DNA of 64,000 bases from Diphasiastrum complanatum. Its lineage: Eukaryota > Streptophyta > Lycopodiopsida > Lycopodiales > Lycopodiaceae. Positions 49,278 through 61,288 of the stretch are shown piece after piece; the first letter of the stretch is position 1; every line of letters starts with the position of its first letter. The notes under the pieces are model-generated. The model was not told the DNA's origin. It did not search any database and was given only the letters and a program-made list of their open reading frames with translations. The translations under genes and the position numbers were made by a program. Location of the stretch: the NCBI GenBank assembly GCA_029204225.1, contig CM055096.1, positions 6,510,316 through 6,574,315 of the forward strand, read 5' to 3'.

Positions 49278-49500
49278 CACGTGTTCAAATCATATAACCG
49301 CACACGTGTTTGCCCACGTGGATGCGATGAGACAGGCTATCGTCATGTACAAAACGCGTCTGTTATCCACACATGCAATTCCTAGCAATATATAAGGTGG
49401 AAGCCCACAAAAATTTCGCATTTCTTTCAGCTTTTGTTTCGATCTAGTTGTTGCTCTTGCTCTCTCTCGCTCTCTCTGATTAGAACCCTTCTATTTTCTC
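49278..49500 (+). promoter_or_regulatory. G-box-rich promoter-like module, copy 2
   Basis: Three CACGTG motifs lie within 43 bp (49278-49283, 49303-49308, 49315-49320). TATATAA follows at 49389-49395, then a CT-rich leader. The same order is found on the minus strand at 26345-26160. Plant bZIP/bHLH factors bind CACGTG, and closely spaced copies are typical of ABA- or light-responsive promoters. That function is inference. Confidence 0.6.
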
Positions 49501-49503
49501 ATT

Positions 49504-49737
49504 GTGAAATCTTCATCGATTACATCTCAATCTAAATTCTGGCATCGCAAGATGGGCCATCGAAACTACATCAACCTATGCTTGATGGATAAGATAAAGA
49601 TGGTAAGTGGTTTACAAGCATTACATGATGAGCAACACACTATATGTGAAGGTTGTGTGATGGAAAAACACCATAGGGAGAAATTCAAGCTAGGTGCACG
49701 TGGCTCCATCACCCCCGTCTATGATGTGTATGGGTGA
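49504..49737 (+). pseudogene. Copia GAG pre-integrase fragment
   Basis: This 77-codon open frame contains KFWHRKMGHRNYINLCLMDK, then CEGCVMEKHHREKF. This HHCC-type finger lies before the integrase of copia elements. No protease precedes it and no integrase core follows. It is joined directly to the G-box module, so the start codon at 49504 is probably fortuitous. Confidence 0.75.
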
Positions 49738-49828
49738 GGAGTGTTGCTTTGATGCTGTATCAGAGGTCTGTCGAGCTTGACGATGCCGAATGTGATTGAG
49801 TTACTTGGATCGATGCTCATGGTTTTCT

Positions 49829-50740
49829 CTAGAGTGGCTCTCCCTCAGATTCAGACTCGTCTGACTTTGTTGCATTTGGAGATCGCCTCTTTGCCATCAG
49901 CTTTGTTTTGGTCCTTTTCTGGTGTGTTTCAGACAGCTTGACCTTGGATGTATCTGTCTCTTGTGCTGCCGAAGATCCTTCTGCTACTGAATCTTGTTGG
50001 GAGGCTATTGGTGTTGGTTGTTTCGTCACCAGCTTGATAATGCTTATATTTGGCCTTTTTAGTGCTGGTCCTTGTGACGACGATATCTAAGCACGGGACC
50101 TCTTGGACTTCTTGGACTGAATTGGAATGTCTCAAGCTTTGTCGGCCACCTGCAACAGCTCCCAGAGTTTAGGTCCGTTGTGTACCTACTGGATTGTGAC
50201 ATATGTCATGCGGTATCCCAGCAAGGTGGAGGGTTGCTTGTTTTTAATACACTCATGAAGGCAGTTTGATACAAACTGGGCCCAATCATAGAGATTCTGG
50301 TCGTGTAGTCGTGAATCTGCCACCATGTGGAACATGGACATCAGGATCCGCATGATCTTGGATTTGTAACCCTGGGTGTACTTGGTTAAGTAAGCACAAG
50401 CAGCAGTTAGAGCCAGATCGTTGATGGCATCAAAACGATACCCATCCTTTGTCTTCCATTTTTCAATAGATGGATCAATGAACTTGAAATATGTTGTTGT
50501 CTCAATTTTCTGCAGTGTTCTTGTAACTGTATTCGGTCCCCAAGGGAAGTCGAAGTTATGGAGGTCTTCTCCAAAAAGGAAGACATTGTACACATAATTT
50601 TTTACTAGAGGGATAATAAAATTGCACAACCTTGCGGTGGCGTTGTAAGAGGCATAGGTCATGTGTAGCAGATATGGACTTTGGTAACCAGAGAGAAGAG
50701 GAATCTGGAAGTCAAGAATGTGTTTGTCTGCTGGTACCAA
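49829..50740 (-). CDS. Unrecognised ORF pair, possibly one decayed gene
   Basis: A 184-aa frame (50740-50186) starts MVPADKHILDFQIPLLSGYQ and continues with KNYVYNVFLFGEDLHNFDFP and LTAACAYLTKYTQGYKSKIM. After its stop, a second frame on the same strand (50029-49829) encodes a low-complexity Ser/Thr/Lys/Glu-rich tail (KLSETHQKRTKTKLMAKRRS, SDESESEGEPL). Together they could be a globular domain plus a charged tail, as in gag-like or host nuclear proteins, but I recognise no family. The upstream minisatellite (50.9-52.2 kb) is open on the same strand. Repeat-derived status is likely but unproven. Confidence 0.4.
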
Positions 50741-50899
50741 GTGGTCGTCTCTGCAAGATCCAGCTTACCCATCTAGATATCTATCTTATTTGCATCTCGG
50801 TCATCTGAACCTGAGGACTGGTGAGAAGACATGTTGGAAACTGAAAAAATGAGATTCTGAAAAAAATGGTGTGGTTGAGATTTGAGACCAAGTTAACAG

Positions 50900-51160
50900 A
50901 GGCACGGCTTGGTCGAGATTGTGACGAGTGGATGCGGTTGAGGTGGTGAAGGATGGATTCAGTTGAGGTGGTGATGGAAGGATGCGGTCGAGGTGGTAAA
51001 GGAAGGACGCGGTCGAGGTGGTGAAGGATGGACATGGTCGAGGTGGTGAAGGATGGACGCGGTTGAGGTGGTGATGGAAGGACGCGATCGAGAAAGTGAA
51101 GGATGGTTGTGGTTGAGAAAGTGAAGGATGGTCACGGGCGAAATGGAAGTCAAGGTTTGG
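50900..51160 (-). repeat. Minisatellite, block 1 (~27-36 bp unit)
   Basis: About eight units of GGACGCGGTCGAGGTGGTGA and variants repeat in tandem. Read on the minus strand they encode Ser/Thr/His/Pro-rich repeats (RPSITTSTASILHHLD). It is the same unit family as block 2 at 51700-52215. Confidence 0.85.
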
Positions 51161-51699
51161 TGAAAATCAGAGTTGTAGAATGGCGCGGTTATGGAAAAAG
51201 AGTGGATGAAGTAGGATCGTTGAAAGACGTAAATGTGTGTGGTTGTCGGTGGTAAATGGAAGTTTGTAGAGGCAGAATGGATAGGTTATGGTGAGAGGAT
51301 AGTGGATGAGATGGTGATGAAGTTGGAAAACAATAAGTCTGTGATGGTGATGGTTCTGAAAATGGTGTCTCACAATAGTGAAACTAGCATGATGCATGCT
51401 CCAGCTGCACTACCCCTCAGCGCTTCAATGTGCAAGAGATTCAAATGGAAAAGTTTTACCTTCTGGCGATATTAGGTTTTTGGATATATTTGGTGATGGC
51501 GCTCAGACTTGTTTCAGGATGATATCGCGTGATAGTGGATGGACGGAATGTGTGAAGAATGAGTGAGTGATGGACTGTATGAGCACCAAGATTGAGTATG
51601 TTTGCAAGAAGATCGCCAAAAAGTAGTTGCATGAAGGCTCCAATGTTCGCACATCGTTGAGGTACGAATGTGTTCGTGTTTGGTGTATTTATGGTCATG
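51161..51699. other. Non-repetitive core between minisatellite blocks
   Basis: About 540 bp of unique-looking sequence lies between the two blocks of the same minisatellite. It is open in one minus-strand frame (51456-52130), but the codons are His/Ser-rich and no domain is seen. Confidence 0.4.
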
Positions 51700-52215
51700 C
51701 TTCGATTCTCCTCGGTCGAGATTTTTTGGTAAGTGCCCAACCTGGTCGACATCGTAACGGGAAGATGCGGTTGAGATTTTAAAAATCTTGAGGAACGACG
51801 TTGTTGTAGCTCAGTCGAGATTTGAAGTGTGAGACTCGGTCGAGACAGTAAGCAGGGGATGCGATTGAGATGTGGAAGTGATGGCTCGGTTGAGGTGCTG
51901 ACGAACTGGCTCGGTCGAGATGTTGAGAAGTGATGCGCGGTCGAGAATGTCACCAACTGGCATGGTTGAGATGATGACCAACTGCCGTGATCGAGATGGT
52001 GAGCAAGTGACGCGGTTGAGATAGTGACCAACGACGCGGTTGAGATGCTGAGCAAGGGACGTGGTCGAGCTGCTGAGCAAGTGACGCGGTCGAGATGTTG
52101 AGCAAGTGACACGGTCGAGATGGTGACCAACTGACGTGGTTGAGATGATGACCAACGACGTGACCGAGATGGTGATTAATTGACGCGGTCGAGATGGTGA
52201 CCAACTGACTCTTGA
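51700..52215 (-). repeat. Minisatellite, block 2 (~27-30 bp unit)
   Basis: About 17 units close to GACGCGGTYGAGATGGTGAC, each followed by CAACTG or AAGTG, are arranged in tandem. Three minus-strand frames remain open over long stretches, with 84 to 224 codons. This is common when a unit length near a multiple of three lacks stops. Coding potential is uncertain. Confidence 0.85.
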
Positions 52216-52483
52216 GTACTGCATCTCAGTAATTTTGTTGTAGAACTTCTTGAAGTGAAATATGACAATGTTTCAAAATAGAAGTTCCCATTGTAATGAA
52301 GTATCTCAATAATCAGATTTGTGCTATAAATGAAAAATTTGAGATATCATATGTGCAGAAGTAAGCTAGACCTAAAATGTGACAAATCCTATCCATGTGG
52401 TGTAGACCATTAGTTGTGGACCTACAACTTCCTCTGATAATGAATATGGATGAGAGAAAAAGAGTATGAAAAATAAAAATGCA
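52216..52483. other. Spacer, nothing recognised
   Basis: AT-rich sequence between the minisatellite and the gypsy pol relic. A gypsy LTR was looked for at this 3' side of pol but no clear start was found. Confidence 0.4.
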
Positions 52484-54712
52484 CTAAAAATATACAGATA
52501 CAGTCAAGAAGCATAATAACAACAAGAAGAACCAAAAAAAGGCATGCAGAATAAGAAAAACGTAAGGTCCTTTGCTTCTGAATTTCAGTTTTTTGGGATG
52601 CTTCTTAGATGTGTAAAGAAGCACCTGGTCACCTAAGTGTAAATGTTTATTGCACATGTGACGATCGTGCCAGGCTTTTTGGTGACGTTTGTTAACCAAT
52701 TGTGCGTGATACGATATGAGTTGGGTCTCACACAATTGGGCTAACGTAAAGAGCCTATTTTTTACTTGTTGTTCAATGGTAGCTTTCTCACATAGATCCA
52801 TGGAGAAGGCTTGCCTGACTCTCAAGGATGGTAGTAGGAATTCAATAGGCATTACTGCCTCTTGACCATATACGAGATGGAATGGGGTAACCCATCCAGT
52901 GGCCTTCTTGGGAGTCATGCGATACGCCCAGATAGCAGAGAATAGTTTGATCAGCTTGTTTCTACTATCTTGGTCAAGGTCTTACAAATCGTCTTGTTGG
53001 TGGATTCTGCCTAGCCATTACATTTAGGATAGTACGGAGTACTTTTGCGATGAACAACAAGGTAATGGCGGAGGAGATTATCGATCACTTCATTTAAGAA
53101 GTGTGTGCAACGATCACTAACAAGCTCTATTGGACAACCAAAATGCGTCATAATGTTTTCATAAAGAAAACATGCTACTATTTTCGCATTCGCGTCCTTT
53201 GTTGCACGAGCTTCTACCCACTTAGTTTCATAATCTGTTGCAATCAGGATATATCGTGCTTGTGTACTTTTGGCTGCTGGACTGATGGGCCCAACAAAGT
53301 TGATACCCCACTTATGGAAGACTTCTCCTTCTATAATGGGTGTCAATGGTGTGAAGTCAACTTTTGTATTTTTCTTGGCTCGTTGGCACATGTTTTAATG
53401 ATAGCAAAGGTATCCTTAAATAGGGATGGCCACCATAAGCCTGCTCCAAGGATGATTTTGGCGGTCACTTCAACAGAGAAGTGACCACCTCCGATGCCTT
53501 CTTGTGCCTGAGATATGATAGGACATATCTCAGATTCATAAATGCACCTGCGTATAATATCGTCAGCGTCCCTTTTGTATAATTGTCCTGCTATGAGTTG
53601 AAAGGGTGCTGCTTTTAGCAAAAAATTCTTTTTTGCTACCATACTTAGGCCCTCTTTGGGACGACCTGTGGTTAGTAGGAACTGAGTGATTTCCTCAGCC
53701 CATAAGGGTGCGCCATCAATCTGAAATGGACATGCATAAGGAAGATCGTCGTTTACTAGTGCATCTGCCTTTTCGGCATTAGACAGTCGGGAAAGATGAT
53801 CGGCCATGAAATATTGTGTTCCTTTCCTGACGACTGTGCAGAAATTGAATTCCTCGAATAATAACAAGCATCGAGCTATACGTGCCATTTTACAGGATTT
53901 ATTAACAGTATATAATAGGGCTTGATTGTTTGTGTAGAAGGCAAAGGTTTGGCCTAATAAATAATGTCTTAGTTGCTGTACAATGTAGACCATGGCCAAT
54001 GCTTCTCTCTCTATTGTTGTATAGTTTACTTCAGCAAGCACCAGTTGCCTGTTCAAGAAACGGATTAGAAAATCCTTTCCATATTCATTTGGTTGTGCAA
54101 GGAGACCTCCTATGGCATACTTACTTGCGTCGGTATGCACATGGAATTCCTTCGTGTAGTCTGGGGAACGAAGTATGGGGGCTATGGTGAGCGCCATCTT
54201 TAACTCCTCAAAAGTTTTGATGCACTCATCGGTCCATCTAGGGTCTACCACAACTAAATAAACGAGTCGCACCTTACCAGCGTAATTGATTATGAAGATG
54301 CAATAATAGTTAGTGTGGCCTAGGAACACGTAAACTTCCCTCACTGTTTTGGGTAAAGGCATCTCAACTATCACCTTGATCTTTGAAGGATCAATAGAAA
54401 TACCATCCTTCGAAATGATATGTCCAAGAACAACCCCATGGGTTACCCAGATTTGACATTTATCCGGGTTTAGTGAGACTCCAAACCTACGACAGCGAAT
54501 GAAGATCTTTTCTAGTGCTTCGAGGTGCTTGTCCGCGGAGGAATGTACACCAAGGTCATCAAGATAGATCTCGACAATCCTATGTAGCAAGTCTTGGAAG
54601 GCCATTTGCATGACCTCTGAAACGTTGAAGGGGCATTGCATAAGCCAAAAGGGATGAAATTATAGGCATAAACGCCGTTTTCTGTGGCAAACGTGGTTAG
54701 AGCTAATTGTCG
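52484..54712 (-). pseudogene. Ty3/gypsy pol relic (RT, RNase H, integrase)
   Basis: On the minus strand, reverse transcriptase begins mid-domain (FATENGVYAYNFIPFGLCNA near 54690). After a frame change the 432-codon frame 54641-53343 gives the catalytic YLDDLGV, connection domain and RNase H (FHVHTDASKYAIGGLLAQ, YTTIEREALAMVY, and TNNQALL where TDHKPL is usual). Integrase follows in separate frames (HKWGINFVGPISPA, ATDYETKWVEA, ELVSDRCTHFLNEV at 53391-53011, then GWVTPFHLVYGQEAVMP at 52918-52484). Stops and shifts near 54640, 53345 and 53010 inactivate it. Gag, protease and LTRs are missing. Confidence 0.9.
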
Positions 54713-54895
54713 AAGTGAAGATCGACATCTCAAAACATTTTGATATAACATACCTAGGAGAAGCCATATGCTACCTAGGCTTGCAAATCGACCAAAACTA
54801 TGACGAAGAAAAACTATACCTTCATCAGTCCAGGTACATCCAGAAGATCCTAGATGATTTCGAGATGATAGTTTGCAAAGCTGGGGCTTGTAGGA
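54713..54895 (+). pseudogene. Copia reverse transcriptase fragment
   Basis: On the plus strand KHFDITYLGEAICYLGLQID and LYLHQSRYIQKILDDFEM match the region after YVDD in copia reverse transcriptases. It abuts the truncated gypsy relic in the opposite orientation with no gap, so the two were joined by a rearrangement. Confidence 0.85.
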
Positions 54896-55437
54896 GCAAT
54901 TTTGACAAACCAAGATTGTCCGAAGACTGACAAAGAGAAGGTAGAGAGAAGATACAAGTACCAATCCTCGGGTAGGGAGAAAAAGCCAAAATAGCTCAAG
55001 ATGTAGAAGCTCTCATTACCTCCAAAAAACTTACATAGAAATGAATCGATCACACTCTCTAATAGGAAATTGAGGTAGGGAGGAGTAGCTTATTATTGAA
55101 CCTCTTTTTACCTCCTCCAAATTTGATTGGTTGAGTGATATATGAGCTTTCAAACTTGATTGGACCAAATTGTTGGATAACTCTCTTTTGATTGGTCACT
55201 AGATCTCATGCCAACACATAGGGATGTTTCACACATCCAACCTCATCATGACAAGTGTAACAAGCCTAAGCTGGCTCGAGCCACATCAACCTCTACTGTT
55301 GGCCTAATCATCACTTTACATGTGTACTTGCTTGAGTTGCCTCTAATGTCAAAATTGGCCTAATCAACTACTAAGAACATGAGGATTGATATCTTGTACT
55401 TTATTTCTAAATGCATATAAACATGTTGTACTAACAC
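54896..55437. other. Non-coding spacer before element 4
   Basis: No gene or repeat end was recognised. The sequence directly before the element 4 LTR is the GTTTG target site. Confidence 0.45.
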
Positions 55438-55442
55438 GTTTG

Positions 55443-56460
55443 TGTTAAATTTCTTATGCTCAACCTTACAAATCATTAAGTAATGAGCATCTTGAAAACA
55501 AAAGGCCGACAACATTATTTTGGACCTTCACATTTTTTCCCTTTAAAGTTTTTCCCTTATGCCTTAAACAATTTAGGGCACCTTTGCTTTTCTGCCTTCT
55601 TCGCCCTTTTCCGTGCCTTCACGAAAAATGCGACACACTGGCCAGAATGACTTAGAAACCATTTCGGGACCACCTTCTCCTTTTTCGACTTTTTCGCCTC
55701 TTTGCGAAAAATACGACAAAGTACCCAGAATGCCTTAAAAACCATTTTAAGTCACCTTCCTCTTTTTAGGATTTAGCCTCTAATCTAGGACACTTTCGCC
55801 TTCTTCGATGTCTTATAACTAAGGCACCTTCGCCTTCTTCACTGGCTTCAGTATAAGGCACTTTCAGCTTTTTTCTTCTTTTTCAGCTTCTTTGTTGTCT
55901 TAAATCTAAGGGCGCCTTTAGGATCTACACACCTTAAGTCTAAGGGCACCTTCAGGATTTGCATACCTTCACACCTTCTGGTTTTTTGGGTTCTTCGTAT
56001 TTTTTGCTATATTGGCAAACCGACGTCGCCAACTTATCATCAACTCTAAAAGACTTGAGAAACAAATATCCTAAGGGTGGTTACCAACTTTTGTACAGAT
56101 GCAAAACTGGAGTAAATGGCAGTTAAGGCATGAGATATTTTTCTCTCAACACTTGTAAATATATATACTAGCTGAATCAAGCTATGTAAGGGTTAATTGA
56201 ATTTTTTTTCCAATGAGAGTTATCTGTAGCCAGCGTTATCATGCTCAGCAAGCTGAAGTTATTACTTCAAGCTATTATACTCATTGTTGATATTAATCAG
56301 AGTACAATTTTTGTCTCACTATTGCGTCATTCATTTGCGCAATCTGTATGAATTCTTCTATTTGAATATTTCTGCTGCTAACTGTTGCGTTTCTGTTTCT
56401 ACATGCCACGCTCAATACTCGAGCTTCCACTGCCGCTCACGCACATGCAATTTTACGACA
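55443..56460 (+). repeat. 5' LTR of element 4
   Basis: This 1018-bp LTR is rich in TTCGCCTTCTTCG-type pyrimidine repeats near 55580-55900. It is followed directly by the primer-binding site. It retains a ~130-bp segment (about 55960-56095) that is lost from the 3' LTR. Confidence 0.93.
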
Positions 56461-56473
56461 TGGTATTAGAGTG
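56461..56473 (+). other. Primer-binding site of element 4
   Basis: TGGTATTAGAGTG differs at two positions from TGGTATCAGAGC, the complement of the initiator tRNA-Met 3' end. The site has decayed slightly. Confidence 0.85.
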
Positions 56474-56482
56474 AACAATTCA

Positions 56483-59038
56483 ATAATCTGCATTTCTACT
56501 GCGGATTATCAGTCTTGTTGCTATCAAGACGTCTTTCTAGCAAACGCACAACCAATTCAGACAATCATTGTTTCTACCAACGATCAAGTCCAACCAGTCA
56601 ACACCTTAAAAAATCTTATGGAGAAGATGACTGCAACTGGCTCAATCATAGAAGATTCTGATGCACTCATAGCTCTATTATCGAGTCTACTTGAAGCCTA
56701 TGAAAATTGGATAATGGCAATTTCTACCCAAGAGCACCTCACTCTATCAGGAGTAATCTCGCTACTCCTACAAGAGGAGATCAGAAGGTCAGCATCATCC
56801 TCAGGTTCAAGATCGGATCCACGAGCTCTGTATTCAAAAAATCAGAAGTTTAGATCCAAGAGATCTACAAAGTCAGGCTCTACTGACAAGAAGAGCAACA
56901 TGTAGTCTGGACCAAATTATGGTTTAGGATCGAATTCAAGCACTTCATCATTCCAACCAGCGCAGAAACTTTTCTGTAGACACTATAAGAGGACTGGCCA
57001 CGAAATCAAGGACTGCCAAACTTTGAAGTACAACAACAAAAATAAAAAGCAGTTCCAACAACAAGCACATAGTGCTATGACCAGTCACTCAAATCAGCAA
57101 CAAGAAGAAGGAGATGAAGTAGCTTTCATGACCAAAGAAGGAGAACAACAGGATATCGATTCCTGGTACCTAAATTTCGGAGCAACTCAACACATGACTC
57201 ACCATCGCGACTGGTTCAAGGACTATAAGTCATTCACCCACTCTCAAGTTGTGCAACTTGGAGATAACTCATCTCATACAATCAGAGGTGAAGGAACAAT
57301 CAAAGTTGAATTCAAAAGAGGTGAGGTCAAGTTGTTGTCCAACGTTCTCCATGTTCCAGAATTCGATACGGATGCCTGGACAATTCTTGACAAATCCCAG
57401 AAGGTGCTAGCATACGGAAGAAGAAGCGACTATCTTTACAAACTCAACCATTGCTATTCTTCTAACAGTCAAGCTCTTCACACAACCACTTCTGAATCAA
57501 CTGATATGCTGTGGCATTTTAGACTTGGCCATCTTAACTTCAAGAGTATTTAGCAAATGTCAACGCAGAGTCTAGTACAAGATCTACCGTTAGTCAGCAA
57601 GCCAACTTCTCCATGCAAAAGTTGTATTATCAACAAGCATGCCAGAAGTCCCTTCAAGTCGGACTCAATTCATACATCCAAGGGCTTGCTTGACCTTGTA
57701 CACAGTGACATTTATGGCCTGATGCAGACTACTTTCACAGGGGAAGCTCTCTATTTCCTAGCCTTCATCGACAACTTCTCTCGAAGAACTGCAACCTACT
57801 ATATGAAGAACAGCTCCGAAGCATTCAAGTTCTTCAAGCAGTTTAAGGCGTCTGCAGAAAACCAGACCCAGAGGAAGATCAAGGCCCTGTGCACAGATAG
57901 AGGGGTAGAGTACATCTCCATAGAATTCAAGGAGTTTTGCAAGGCCAACCAGATACTTCAACAATACACAACCAGCTACTCACCTCAGTCCAATGGTGTA
58001 GTTGAGCGGAAGAACCGGACACTCATTAACAGTGCCAAGAGCATGATGGCCCATGCCTCTCTTCCAAAGAAATTTTGGACAGAAGTTGTTACTACAGCTA
58101 CCTACTTCCAGAATTGATCCATCCCGAAAGCCCTGAAGGGCAAGACACCTTATGAGGTGTGGACATGATCAAAACCATCAGCCAAACATATTTGAGTATT
58201 TGGATACATCGATTTTGCTCAGATCCCTGAGGATCTAAGAAGAAAGCTAGATGACAAGAGTAGAAAAACAATCTTCATCCCATACCACAAGGCATACAAG
58301 CTCTACAGTTTGGATACCGAGAAGGCATTCACAAGTAGAGATGTCATCTTTGTGGAAGACCAGTTCATCGACCACAAAGAAAAATCCGCTGATAATTCAG
58401 ATCCACGGATACCGAATGTCTATTTCAAGTCTGTATCAAATTACTTCATCATCATCACTCTCTACGTAGATGATACACTCTTATTAGTAATAATCTGAAT
58501 CTGATGAAGGATTCAAAATGCATGCTGGCCCAGAATACATGATGACTAGGCAGCCACACTGCCAACATCTTTGAAGCCTACACAGATGCGGATTGGACAG
58601 GAGATGTCGACATAAGAAAATCAACTTTTGGACTTGTATTTTTATACAACCAAGGCCCAATCTCATGGAACAGCCGGAAGTAGACCTTATTTGCATTATC
58701 ATCAACGGAATCCGAATACATAGTTTTCACTAACTCAAAAAAAAGAGGCGATCTGGCTAAGGCAACTGCTTGCAGACCTGAACCTTGCACAACCACTTCC
58801 TACAACAATCTATTGTGACAATCAAAGCACAATAGCGCTATCTCTCAATCCGAGATTTCACTCTCAAAGTTTAGGTATCATTACCTTAGAGAGAGAGTGC
58901 ACAGCAAGGAAGTAGAACTAGTTTTCTGCAAAACAAACTACATGGCAGCAGATTACTTCACAAGGCTCTATCAAAGAAGCAACATCTCAAATTTAACGAT
59001 ATGTTAAATCTGAAGATCAAAGTTTTTCAAGATCCTCA
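56483..59038 (+). pseudogene. gag-pol relic of copia element 4
   Basis: A gag piece (LLSSLLEAYENWIMAIS near 56685) is followed by a damaged zinc knuckle (CRHYKRTGHEIKDC, with the second Cys replaced by Tyr). The protease motif is altered to WYLNFGATQHMT, with Asn-Phe in place of the catalytic Asp-Ser. Integrase retains VHSDIYG, CTDRGVEY and VERKNRT within 57557-58117. Reverse transcriptase is reduced to a short piece with YVDDTLL near 58468 and most of the domain deleted. RNase H remains follow (ALSSTESEYIVF near 58697, ADYFTR near 58950). Stops occur at 56903, 57551 and 58115. It is dead at several levels. Confidence 0.9.
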
Positions 59039-59049
59039 TTAAGGGGGAG

Positions 59050-59929
59050 TGTTAGATTTCTTATGCTCAGTCTTAAAAATCATTAAGTAATGAGCATCTT
59101 GAAAACAGAAGGCTAACAACGTTATTTTGGACCTTCACATTTTTTCCCTTTAAAGTTTTTTCCCTTACTCCTTAAACGGTTTAAGACACCTTTGTTTTTT
59201 CCGTCTTATTCGCTCTTTTTATGTGCCTTCACGAAAAATGCGACACACTGGCTAGAATGACTTGAAAACTATTTCTGGAGCACTTCGTCTTTTTCGCCTC
59301 TTTGCGAAATGTGACAAAGTACCCAGAATGTCTTAAAAACCATTTTAATCCACCTTCGTCTTTTTTAATTTTGGGTTTAGCCTCTAATCTAGGACACTTT
59401 CGCCTTCTTCACTGTCTTAAAACTAAGGCAGCTTCGTCTTCTTCGCTGCCTTTAGTCTAAGGCACCTTCACCTTCTTCGCTGCCTACAGTATAAGGCACT
59501 TTCAACTTTTTTCTCCTTTTTCGGCTTCTTTGCTGCCTTATATCTAAGGGTGCCTTCAGGATTTGTACAGATGCAAAACTGGAGTAAATGGCAGTTAAGG
59601 CATGAGATATGTTTCTCTCAACACTTGTAAATATATATACTAGCTTAATCAACTTATGTAAGGGTTAATTGAATTTCCTTTTCAATCAGAGTTATCTATA
59701 GCCAGCGTTATCACGCTCAACAAGTTGAAGTTATTACTTCAAGCTATTGTACTCACTATTGATATTAATCAGAGTGCAAGTTTTGTCTCACTACTACGTT
59801 GTTCATTTGTGCAATCTGTATGAATTCTTCTACTTGAATATTTCTGCTACTAACTGTTGCGTTTCCATTCCTACATGACACACTCAATACTCGAGCTTCT
59901 GCTACTCACGCACACACAATTTTACGACA
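59050..59929 (+). repeat. 3' LTR of element 4
   Basis: The LTR starts after the polypurine tract AAGGGGGAG (59041-59049). It is 880 bp and shorter than the 5' LTR through a deletion between two TTTG words near 59556. Confidence 0.93.
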
Positions 59930-59934
59930 GTTTG

Positions 59935-61139
59935 ATATAGAGTGATATTCAGGAGTTGTCTTAAACTCCAAATTTTTGCTTTGCGATAATATTTGTATGT
60001 CATCTTTGTCGATAAGTCGAAGTCTATGGATGACGAACAATTGAGCGCAATGATCCTTCTTCCTTATGCATGACTATGCCTATCATAAATCAAACAAATC
60101 TATGATGACAATCATCACATTTGATCTTTTACGGAACAATAACAGATTTATCAGTTACTAGTAACTACAGAGAAGCATACATTCTGACATGATACTGAAC
60201 GCAATAAGAAGATAGATTGATTCAAGAAGTGGCATGTACAAAGTCAGATTGATTACCATTGTAACTTCATATTGCGCCTTAAACCTCTCCAAGGTGAACC
60301 CAATAAAGGTTACTAAGTCCCCAAACAGAGACACAACAAGATTTGCCAAATTTCCACCAAAAAATGTTTGGGTTTGAAGTGGTTTTGCAAGTTTTCAAGC
60401 AAAATTCATAGCATGTTGGCTTTTGACACTTCTTGCATTGCCAATGAACTTGTTTCTACTTATTAGCCTCAACAATATCCCTAGCGAGCTCCTACATTGT
60501 GAAATCCAACCTAACAACTGCACACTAGAGAAAACACCATGAAAAAACCATATTTTGTTTCAAACTTGAATCTAAATCATCATGGATACCATTTTTGCTA
60601 ACAAATCAAAAAATTCACAATCAACAAGATTAAAAAACCTGAAAAACACACAATAGACATAATAGGACAAGATTTACGCCTAAATTGTTTTGTAGAATAC
60701 TCTCTAAGCTCTCTTTGTAATGTTGCAAGACTAGGATATGATCTTTGTACAACATGTAGTAAGATGGTGGAGCCAAACCAAATAGGAGTGAAAACAAGAA
60801 CTTCCACCAGCCCACCCCCTAGCCAAGACAAGTGAAGTCAATGAGGTAGGAGCACAAACCTGGCAACAACATATGGGCTGAATTTGCCCTTCCGACATGT
60901 GGAGAGCCATGGATCTGTATATATAAGCTTCATGAAAGTGCTAGTAGGCAAATGCTATGCTATGCCACCTTTATATAATTGTATGTGGATTGTGCCACAT
61001 CAACATCAACTCTTATGTAACCTACACGTTCTAAATGTCAACAACAAGCGACAGGTTATGAAACAACAAAATGCTACTAACATGGCACTCTATATTAAGA
61101 CCCAAAAATAAAATGGTTCCCCCATTTTTTTCATAAATT
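59935..61139. other. Non-coding spacer before the second duplicon
   Basis: No gene recognised. Short minus-strand frames near 60158-60831 have no known domain and no consistent support. Confidence 0.45.
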
Positions 61140-61237
61140 TAGAAAATGAAAATGAAAAGAAAATGCTATTGAAGTTGGAAAATAAAACATTTCCGAGCAC
61201 CCTTCATCATTGACGGCCAAATGCCAATAGGATAGAC

Positions 61238-61288
61238 GGCCCACTACACCTAAACCCTAAACCGCTAGAACTAGTAGTATATATATAT
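61238..61288 (+). promoter_or_regulatory. Promoter-like block of the second duplicon
   Basis: GGCCCA (61238-61243), AAACCCTAA (61252-61260) and a TATATATAT run (about 61278-61287) are spaced as in copy 1. Conservation through the duplication is expected from recent origin and does not by itself prove function. Confidence 0.45.

Larger units (their letters stand above)
55443..59929 (+). mobile_element. Copia element 4, complete ends but inactive
   Basis: LTRs start TGTTARATTTCTTATGCTC (55443 and 59050) and end TTTTACGACA (56460 and 59929). GTTTG occurs at 55438-55442 and 59930-59934 as the target duplication. The internal region of about 2.6 kb is short because most of reverse transcriptase is deleted. 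LTR lengths differ (1018 and 880 bp), mainly by one deletion of about 130 bp in the 3' LTR at a TTTG repeat. Confidence 0.93.
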
